Shown here piece after piece: positions 1 to 4,047 of a stretch of 5,875 nucleotides of DNA. Position numbers and translations under genes: made by a program. Numbering within the stretch: the stretch's first letter is position 1; every line of letters starts with the position of its first letter. The stretch comes from an uncultured Angelakisella sp. (GTDB lineage: Bacteria; Bacillota; Clostridia; Oscillospirales; Ruminococcaceae): positions 1 through 5,875 of the forward strand of contig CANOCD010000081.1 of NCBI GenBank assembly GCA_947564495.1, written 5' to 3'. The notes beneath the pieces were generated by a model. The model searched no databases, was not told where the DNA came from, and saw only the letters and a list, made by a program, of their open reading frames with translations.

Positions 1-1049
1 AGGGGCAGGTCACGGTAGCTGTGGGGCTCGCTGGCGTAGACCAGCATCCCGCCGGGGCAGTTCATGGGCTTGATGGCGAAGTCCTCCTCGTCGATGACGG
101 TGGTGTACATATTCTGCTTGTAGTGGTCCCAGTGGCCGGAACGCTCCCACAGCCCCCGGTTGAGGATGATGGGGGTGGAGATCTCCACATAGCCGTACTT
201 CTTGTGGACCTCCCGCCAGTAGTCGATGAGGGTGTTCTTCAGCACCATCCCCTTGGGCAGGAAGAAGGGGAAGCCGGGGCCCTCGTCCCGGAGCATGAAG
301 AGCCCCAGGTCCTTGCCCAGCTTGCGGTGATCCCGGCGCTTGGCCTCCTCGATCCGCTCCAGGTAGGCTTCCAGCTCGCTCTTCTTGGGGAAGGCGGTGC
401 CGTAGACCCGGCAGAGCATCTTGTTCTTTTCGCTCCCCCGCCAGTAGGCGCCGGTGCAGGAGGTGAGCTTGATGGCCTTCACCGGTGCGGTGGATATGAG
501 GTGGGGCCCGGCGCAGAGGTCGGTGAAATCCCCCTGGCGGTAGAAGCTGATCTTTTCCCCCTTGCCGGAATGCTCCTGGATAAGCTCCACCTTGTAGGGC
601 TCGTCCTTCATCAGTTCCAGGGCCTCGGGGACCTCCAGCTCAAACTTTTCCAGGGGCAGGTCGGCCTTGACGATGGCGGCCATCTCCTTCTCCAGCTTCT
701 CCAGGTCCTCCATGGTGAAGGGGGCGGGGAGGTCGAAGTCGTAATAGAACCCGTTGTCGATGGCGGGGCCGATGGCGAACTTGGCCTGGGGGTAGAGGTG
801 GGTCACGGCCTGGGCCAGGATATGGGAGGCGGTGTGGTTAAAAGCCCGCTGGCCGTCCTCGTCGGCAAAGGTGAGGATCTCCAGAGCGCAGTCGTGGTCC
901 AGGGTGGTCCGCAGGTCCACCACCTTGCCGTCCACACGGGCGGCGCAGGCGGCCCGGTACAGGCCCATGCTCAGGTTCTTGGCGGCCTCGGCCACGGTGA
1001 TCGGGCTCTGGTACTCCACCACGGAGCCGTCTTTCAGGGTGATCTTCAT
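1..1049 (-). CDS. thrS: Threonyl-tRNA synthetase, N-terminal 349 residues (3' end beyond window)
   Basis: Class II aminoacyl-tRNA synthetase that charges tRNA-Thr with threonine in the cytoplasm. Only the first 349 codons are present; the gene runs off the left edge. Residues 1-62 form the TGS domain. Residues about 63-225 form the editing domain, with the HTASH motif (H72, H76) and CAGPH (C179, H183), the four residues that clear mischarged Ser-tRNA-Thr. The catalytic core starts near 240: motif 1 region (ERSGHW, then HYKQNMY), then MNCPGG with the zinc-ligand cysteine C331. The window cuts at SYRDLP just before the motif 2 arginine. Numbering runs about three residues behind E. coli ThrRS, so the start is right. 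ATG at 1049-1047 has AGGAGG at 1058-1063, 8 nt upstream. No frameshift is seen. It stands alone behind its own promoter and T-box leader. Confidence 0.97.
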   Translation of the reverse strand, partial: MKITLKDGSVVEYQSPITVAEAAKNLSMGLYRAACAARVDGKVVDLRTTLDHDCALEILTFADEDGQRAFNHTASHILAQAVTHLYPQAKFAIGPAIDNGFYYDFDLPAPFTMEDLEKLEKEMAAIVKADLPLEKFELEVPEALELMKDEPYKVELIQEHSGKGEKISFYRQGDFTDLCAGPHLISTAPVKAIKLTSCTGAYWRGSEKNKMLCRVYGTAFPKKSELEAYLERIEEAKRRDHRKLGKDLGLFMLRDEGPGFPFFLPKGMVLKNTLIDYWREVHKKYGYVEISTPIILNRGLWERSGHWDHYKQNMYTTVIDEEDFAIKPMNCPGGMLVYASEPHSYRDLP

Positions 1050-1057
1050 GGTACATT

Positions 1058-1063
1058 CCTCCT
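1058..1063 (-). promoter_or_regulatory. thrS ribosome binding site
   Basis: AGGAGG on the minus strand, 8 nt before the thrS ATG. An out-of-frame ATG at 1056-1054 lies between the two but is too close to the site to be used. Confidence 0.85.
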
Positions 1064-1084
1064 GTTTTTCTGGCGGGGGCAAAG

Positions 1085-1123
1085 AAAAAAGACCCCGCCC
1101 CGTATTGTTTACAGGGTGAAGCC
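1085..1123 (-). terminator. T-box terminator of the thrS leader
   Basis: GGCTTCACCCTGT (1123-1111) pairs with ACGGGGCGGGGTC (1103-1091) around a 7-nt AAACAAT loop, with one A-C mismatch and several G-U pairs, followed by six Ts (1090-1085). Its 5' arm uses the same bases as the 3' side of the antiterminator, so the two structures exclude each other. Confidence 0.88.
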
Positions 1124-1343
1124 TTTGCGCTCCACGGTTCCACCTGAATTGCGCCCCGGGGGGCGCCGCTCATTCCGCTGGAGGATAACGCTTTCCATGC
1201 GGCGGTGTTCGAGGGCCAGCCTCTGCACCGCACTCCGGGGGTGGTGTCCTTCGCCGGGGCGGCCTGCCGGGCTTGCAGCTTTTGCCCGGCTCTCTGGAAG
1301 GCCGCTGGGGATGGCGGAGGCGTCCCCCTTCAACGTGTTCAAC
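1085..1343 (-). promoter_or_regulatory. T-box leader (tRNA-Thr sensing riboswitch) of thrS
   Basis: The leader runs from the predicted start near 1343 to the terminator. The distal part of stem I is visible as GCGGCC / GGCCGC arms enclosing AGAGAGCCGGG and GCTGCAAGCCCGG, the usual AG-bulge and distal-loop signatures. A likely specifier is ACC (Thr) at 1245-1243 followed by A, just before the C run that can pair with the G run near 1325-1329. A stem II (GCGGTG 1231-1226 with CACCGC 1207-1202) and a tight stem III hairpin (1166-1151) follow. The T-box core AGGTGGAACCGTGG is at 1145-1132. The antiterminator can be drawn in full: CAGG (1146-1143) with CCTG (1115-1112), the classical 7-nt bulge TGGAACC (1142-1136), and GTGGAGC (1135-1129) with GCTTCAC (1122-1116). 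Uncharged tRNA-Thr is expected to stabilise this form. The T-box core is seen directly; the specifier is inferred from its position. Confidence 0.93.
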
Positions 1344-1349
1344 GGTCAT

Positions 1350-1378
1350 ACAATACCACTTTTCGGAGGTCTTGTCAA
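1350..1378 (-). promoter_or_regulatory. Promoter of thrS (sigma-A type)
   Basis: TTGACA (1378-1373), a 17-bp spacer and TATTGT (1355-1350) on the minus strand. The start is expected near 1343, which gives a T-box leader of ordinary length. Confidence 0.88.
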
Positions 1379-1395
1379 GCCGTGGGAGCGCCAGA

Positions 1396-1432
1396 TTCCC
1401 GGCCCCTCCCCCCTTGGGGAAAGGGCCGGAGA
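1396..1432. repeat. Imperfect GC-rich inverted repeat between the M56-M23 gene and the thrS promoter
   Basis: CCGGCCC (1399-1405) pairs with GGGCCGG (1423-1429), and CCCC (1409-1412) with GGGG (1416-1419), with two mismatches between. It lies just past the M56-M23 stop codon and could end that transcript. On the minus strand, however, no T tract follows it. The only T run (1437-1441) is on the plus strand, several bases from the stem. It is therefore either a weak terminator or a 3'-end stabilising hairpin. Confidence 0.45.
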
Positions 1433-1442
1433 CTAGTTTTTA

Positions 1443-3257
1443 TCACGGACAGCTGCTCCCGACATACTCCGACGGGTCCACCTTCTCCCCGTTGCGGATG
1501 ATCTCGAAGTGGCAGTGGTTCCCGGTGGCGTTGCCGGTGCGGCCCACCAGGGCGATGACCTGTCCCTGGTCCACCCGCTCCCCTGCTGTCACCAGCACCT
1601 GTTTACAGTGGGCGTACCGGGTCACCATCCCGTCCCCGTGGTCGATGAGGACGCTTTTGCCGTAGGGCCAGATGGAGTAGTCGGTGGCGTAGGTCACCTC
1701 TCCCCCGGCGGCGGCGTAAATTTCGGTGCCCGGGTCGGCGGCGATGTCTATGGCGGTGTGGCCCCAGTAGCTGTTGTACCCCGCCGAGACATACCCGCCC
1801 CCCACCGGCCAGAGGAAACAGCCCTCCCAGTGGAGGTCCTCCCGGACCAGCTCGGGCTCGGGTTCCGGTTCAGGCTCGGGCTCCGCCTCGGGGGCGGGGT
1901 CTTCCGGCTGGGATTCCTCCGGCGTCACTTCCTCGGGCCAGGATTCCGCCGGTCCCTCCGGCCCGGGCTCCGGCTGGGGCTCCGGTTCCGGCGTGGATTC
2001 CGGGGCAGGCGGCTGGGCCTCCTCCGGCTGGGAGGGCTCGGGGTCCTCCTCGGGCCGGGGCGCCGTCACCTGGTCGGAGAGGACCGCCTTCATCCGGATG
2101 GAGGGGTCGGCCTTGGGCCGGGGGATCTCCTCCGGCTGGTCCATGATCTCCTCCCAAAGCTCCGGGGGCTCCTTCCCCTCGGTGGGGACCAGGAGGGGGG
2201 CTTCCTCCTCCTGCTGGAACAGCCCGGCAAACACCGGCCCGGGGTTCACCGCCGAGGAGCAGACCACCCCGGTCACCGCCACGACGAGGGCCAGGGCCAG
2301 GGAGACGGCCCGGTCCAAAGGCTGGGCCGCCCTGGGGGATTTGAGCAGGGCAAGGCGGCGCTTCAGCTCCCCCCGGTCCATGGCCAGGGTCACCGCCCCG
2401 GAGGGGGCGGCCAGGCTGTTCTCCTGGGCCACGTCCAGCAGCATCCTGCCGTACCGCTTCCGCTCCCCGGCGGACATGGCCCGGGTGGTGCGCTGGTCGC
2501 ACCGCAGCTCACAGCAGCGGTCCAGCTCCCGGACCAGCAGCCAGGCCAGGGGGTTGAACCAGTGGAGGCAGGCCGCCCCCAAGGCCAGCCCCTTGACCCA
2601 AAGGTCCCCGCTTTTGTAGTGGTTCAGTTCGTGGCGGAGCATCATCCGCAGTTCTTCCTCGGGGCAGTCCTCCCGGGGGAGGAGCACCCGGGGGTGGAGA
2701 AGGCCCATGAGCATGGGGCTCCCCACCCCGGGGCAGAGAAGCAGCTCCACCCGCCCCGCCGGGATGTCCAGCTCCCCGGCCAACCGGCCGAAGGCCCGGG
2801 CGGCGGGGCCGTCCTCCCTTGGGGGCTCGGAGCAGCGGGAGAGGCTCCGGGACAGGGCCCGGTGATCCGCCAGCCGCACCGCCCCCAGGAACAGCAGCCC
2901 CAGCAGCCAGACCCAGGCCAGCACGGGCAGGGCCTGGTCCCAGAAAGCCCCCAGATCCCGGCAGAGCCCGGGGATCGCCCCCGCCTCCGGGACGGCCTGG
3001 GGCGTGACAGAAGCCACCGCCCCCGAAACGCCCCCGGGGGAGACGGTCCCCGCCGCCCCCTGGACCCCGCCTCCCCGGACGGGCAGGGCAAAGGGCACCA
3101 GAAACAGGACCAGGGGCAGGCTCCACAGGGCGCTGGCCCACCCGGGGGAGAGGCGGTCCTTCAGCAGCCCCCGGCCCCCCAGAGCCAGGAGGACCCCCAG
3201 GCTCCCCGCCAGGGTGAGGGCCTGCACCAGGCGGAAGAGCCCCTCCAGGGCCATCAT
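1443..3257 (-). CDS. M56 (BlaR1-type) membrane metalloprotease fused to a C-terminal M23 peptidase domain
   Basis: A 604-residue protein. The N-terminal part is a BlaR1/MecR1-like module. Hydrophobic segments near 8-28, 40-60, 110-128 and 316-337 match the four membrane helices of that family. Between helices 3 and 4 lies the zinc protease motif HELNH (H209, E210, H213), with a likely third ligand E250 in CCELRCD. After helix 4 comes an outward-facing linker rich in Pro, Glu and Ser (about 348-470, ending in a PE repeat). Residues 475-604 are an M23/LytM domain with all expected residues: H500 and D504 (GHTAID), H550 (YAH), H581 and H583 (HCH). M23 enzymes cut peptide cross-links of peptidoglycan; M56 proteins of this type inactivate BlaI repressors after a signal. 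There is no penicillin-binding sensor domain. ATG at 3257 overlaps the blaI stop (ATGA), with AAGGAGG at 3264-3270; a second ATG directly after it is also possible. The signal and the direction of control are inferred. Confidence 0.92.
   Translation of the reverse strand: MMALEGLFRLVQALTLAGSLGVLLALGGRGLLKDRLSPGWASALWSLPLVLFLVPFALPVRGGGVQGAAGTVSPGGVSGAVASVTPQAVPEAGAIPGLCRDLGAFWDQALPVLAWVWLLGLLFLGAVRLADHRALSRSLSRCSEPPREDGPAARAFGRLAGELDIPAGRVELLLCPGVGSPMLMGLLHPRVLLPREDCPEEELRMMLRHELNHYKSGDLWVKGLALGAACLHWFNPLAWLLVRELDRCCELRCDQRTTRAMSAGERKRYGRMLLDVAQENSLAAPSGAVTLAMDRGELKRRLALLKSPRAAQPLDRAVSLALALVVAVTGVVCSSAVNPGPVFAGLFQQEEEAPLLVPTEGKEPPELWEEIMDQPEEIPRPKADPSIRMKAVLSDQVTAPRPEEDPEPSQPEEAQPPAPESTPEPEPQPEPGPEGPAESWPEEVTPEESQPEDPAPEAEPEPEPEPEPELVREDLHWEGCFLWPVGGGYVSAGYNSYWGHTAIDIAADPGTEIYAAAGGEVTYATDYSIWPYGKSVLIDHGDGMVTRYAHCKQVLVTAGERVDQGQVIALVGRTGNATGNHCHFEIIRNGEKVDPSEYVGSSCP
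1843..1902 (-). repeat. Pro-Glu codon repeat (PEPEPE tract) in the M56-M23 linker
   Basis: A low-complexity stretch of alternating GAG/GAA and CCN codons encoding a run of Pro-Glu pairs at about residues 457-470 of the fusion protein, just before the M23 domain. It is probably an extended rigid spacer through the cell wall. The internal DNA repeats make this stretch prone to length change between strains. Confidence 0.75.
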
Positions 3258-3634
3258 GGCTGGCCTCCTTCCCAGTCGCCCCCCTCGAACCACCGGCGCA
3301 GTTCCTCGATCTCCCCGGCCTCCAGCTCCCCCGGGGCGCAGAGGGCGGCGAAGAGGCTCCGGTAGGACCCCCCGTGGATCTGCTCCACAAAGGACCGGGT
3401 CTCCTCCCGCCGGTAGCTCTCCCGGGTGACGGCGGCCTCGTAGAGGTTCTGCCGCCCCTGCTTCTTCACGGTGACGCAGCCCTTCTCCTCCAGCCGGGCC
3501 AGAAAGGTGAGGATGGTGGTGGCCTTCCACTCGATGCCGTCCCCCAGCCGCTGGGTGATCCAGGCGGTGGTCACCGGCTGGCCCGCCTCCCAGATCAGGT
3601 TCATGATCTTCATTTCGGAATCGGATATTTTCAT
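3254..3634 (-). CDS. BlaI/MecI family transcriptional repressor
   Basis: A 126-residue protein of normal family length. Residues 1-70 form the winged helix: the ISDSEMKIMNLIWE opening, TTAWITQRL, the recognition helix around WKATTILTFLARLEEKG (36-52) and the wing up to YEAAV. Residues 72-126 form the helical dimerisation tail ending in GEIEELRRW. BlaI proteins bind as dimers to their own promoter and are released when the partner M56 protease leads to their cleavage. The Asn-Phe pair cut in staphylococcal BlaI/MecI is not present; the corresponding region reads SLFAAL (93-98). The ATG at 3634 was chosen because GGAG (3644-3647) lies 9 nt upstream and the family domain begins there; the reading frame stays open further upstream but with no family sequence. 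It is the first gene of an operon and overlaps the M56-M23 gene by 4 nt. Repression of its own operon is inferred. Confidence 0.93.
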   Translation of the reverse strand: MKISDSEMKIMNLIWEAGQPVTTAWITQRLGDGIEWKATTILTFLARLEEKGCVTVKKQGRQNLYEAAVTRESYRREETRSFVEQIHGGSYRSLFAALCAPGELEAGEIEELRRWFEGGDWEGGQP

Positions 3635-3658
3635 CGTCGCTGTCTCCTTTGCCGTGAT

Positions 3659-3673
3659 GGCGGCTCTGCCGCC
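3659..3673 (-). repeat. Perfect hairpin at the 5' end of the blaI transcript
   Basis: GGCGGC and GCCGCC with a 3-nt loop. It falls within the first few transcribed bases of the blaI mRNA, upstream of the ribosome binding site. It may protect the 5' end; a regulatory role is not shown. Confidence 0.5.
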
Positions 3674-3683
3674 CATGTCCAAT

Positions 3684-3712
3684 ATTCTACACTTCGTAAA
3701 AGAATTTGTCAA
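3684..3712 (-). promoter_or_regulatory. Promoter of the blaI / M56-M23 operon
   Basis: TTGACA (3712-3707), a 17-bp spacer and TAGAAT (3689-3684). The start is expected near 3677, giving a leader of about 43 nt. This near-consensus promoter would be strong when unrepressed, which fits control by a repressor. Confidence 0.88.
3685..3701. promoter_or_regulatory. Candidate BlaI operator
   Basis: An imperfect dyad of the form TTnTACnnnnnGTAnAA that overlaps the -10 element and the adjoining spacer. Known BlaI and CopY operators have TACA and TGTA half sites; here the TAC/GTA cores are kept with a slightly wider centre. Binding by the BlaI encoded here is inferred from position and half sites. Confidence 0.45.
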
Positions 3713-3746
3713 CCCCCATGTCCCGAAGAATGACCCCCGCCCCGGC

Positions 3747-3760
3747 AATTTCGCCAAATT
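3747..3760. repeat. Small AT-rich dyad between the divergent promoters
   Basis: AATTT, 4 nt, AAATT: a perfect 5-bp inverted repeat about 40 bp upstream of the permease -35 box and 35 bp upstream of the blaI -35 box. It could be an operator, but nothing links it to a named regulator. Confidence 0.2.
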
Positions 3761-3799
3761 TTCACAGGATATTTCTCCATGATTCTCTCCCCTTTCCCC

Positions 3800-3828
3800 T
3801 TTACAAATGGACGGGCCTCCGGTATAAT
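3800..3828 (+). promoter_or_regulatory. Promoter of the uracil permease transcript
   Basis: TTTACA (3800-3805), a 17-bp spacer and a perfect TATAAT (3823-3828). Transcription should start near 3835, leaving a leader of about 210 nt before the permease ATG. That is long enough for the attenuator described at 3841-4013. Confidence 0.9.
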
Positions 3829-3840
3829 GGCAAAGATAAC

Positions 3841-3859
3841 CGGGCGCCTTTGGCGCCTG
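3841..3859 (+). repeat. 5' hairpin of the permease leader
   Basis: CGGGCGCC, TTT loop, GGCGCCTG: eight pairs including one G-U, formed by two copies of the self-complementary hexamer GGCGCC. It begins about 6 nt after the expected start. It may act as a 5' pause or stability hairpin for the leader. Confidence 0.6.
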
Positions 3860-3869
3860 TCCCAAAGAG

Positions 3870-3875
3870 AGGAGG
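3870..3875 (+). promoter_or_regulatory. Ribosome binding site of the leader ORF
   Basis: AGGAGG, 7 nt before the leader ATG at 3883. The site is as good as that of the permease itself, which is the main argument that the short leader ORF is translated. Confidence 0.65.
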
Positions 3876-3882
3876 GGTCGCC

Positions 3883-3966
3883 ATGGGGCTCCGAATGGAT
3901 CGTCCGCTTTGGCCGGGGATGTTTTCCCCTTGTTTCCCCTTCCCTCTCCCCCCGTCTCATTTCTAA
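3883..3966 (+). CDS. Leader peptide (27 aa) of the permease attenuator, putative
   Basis: A short ORF wholly within the leader: ATG at 3883, TAA at 3964-3966. The 27-residue product has 7 Pro and 4 Phe, opens with MGLRMDRPLW and has no recognised domain. The sense probably lies in the act of translation. The second half of the ORF (3920-3964) is 41/45 pyrimidine, and the stop codon touches the first base of the terminator's 5' arm (3966). A ribosome that reaches the stop would cover the start of that arm and block the hairpin. This is the arrangement of the E. coli pyrBI leader, where low UTP makes RNA polymerase pause and lets the ribosome catch up. Supported by its Shine-Dalgarno site, placement and composition. 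The alternative is a chance ORF, since short ORFs are common in GC-rich DNA. Confidence 0.6.
   Translation: MGLRMDRPLWPGMFSPCFPFPLPPSHF
3920..3964 (+). promoter_or_regulatory. Pyrimidine-rich transcript tract, candidate UTP/CTP-sensitive pause region
   Basis: 45 nt containing 20 T, 21 C, 3 G and 1 A on the coding strand, directly upstream of the leader terminator and inside the leader ORF. RNA polymerase crossing it needs UTP and CTP almost exclusively, so it would slow when pyrimidine nucleotides are scarce. The composition is seen; pausing is inferred. Part of it (3938-3948) can also pair with the leader ribosome binding site region (3867-3877; 10 of 11 positions, G-U allowed). Confidence 0.5.
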
Positions 3967-4013
3967 AGGTATTGGCGTCCCCCTTTCCGGGGCCGCCGGT
4001 ACCTTCTTTTTTT
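3966..4013 (+). terminator. Attenuator terminator in the permease leader
   Basis: AAGGTATTGGCG (3966-3977) pairs with CGCCGGTACCTT (3994-4005), allowing two G-T pairs. After one T-C mismatch, CCCC (3979-3982) pairs with GGGG (3989-3992). The loop is CTTTCC, and C plus seven Ts (4007-4013) follow. It stands between the promoter and the permease gene with no complete gene before it except the leader ORF, so it can only serve to attenuate the permease transcript. Confidence 0.9.
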
Positions 4014-4047
4014 GAGATCGGGCGTGTGTGTATAAGGAGGTTTTTCT

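Noticed and set aside
838..1342. Two short minus-strand open frames in the thrS leader region
   Set aside because: They run through T-box stems and the terminator, and one overlaps the start of thrS in another frame. Their products resemble no family and they do not sit like a leader peptide.
21..1436. Plus-strand open frame antisense to thrS and its T-box
   Set aside because: The minus-strand ThrRS motifs and the T-box account for this stretch, and the plus-strand product is low complexity.
1509..3365. A 618-codon plus-strand open frame across the M56-M23 gene
   Set aside because: Its product is Gly/Pro/Gln/His-rich low-complexity sequence with no family motif. It is antisense to a protein with two recognisable domains and intact active sites. 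Long open antisense frames are expected in DNA this GC-rich.
3258..3530. Upstream extension of the M56-M23 reading frame by 91 codons
   Set aside because: It overlaps blaI in another frame and reads as low-complexity Gly/Arg/Pro sequence. A Shine-Dalgarno site and the ATGA overlap mark 3257 as the start.
1443..3634. Beta-lactam resistance operon (blaR1-blaI) reading
   Set aside because: No penicillin-binding sensor domain or beta-lactamase gene is present; the outer domain is an M23 peptidase. A link to beta-lactams is not supported by this sequence alone.
3635..3865. Upstream extension of the blaI frame
   Set aside because: It would start beyond the blaI promoter. The winged-helix domain starts at the 3634 ATG, which has its own ribosome site.
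3855..3890. PyrR binding loop in the permease leader
   Set aside because: TGTCC and GAGAGG are both present, but the spacing and flanks do not match the ARUCCNGNGAGGYU loop. A covariance search would settle it.
3835..4047. Purine (guanine/xanthine-type) riboswitch in the permease leader
   Set aside because: The conserved three-way junction and kissing-loop sequences of the purine aptamer are not recognisable, and the leader ORF and pyrimidine tract explain the region better.
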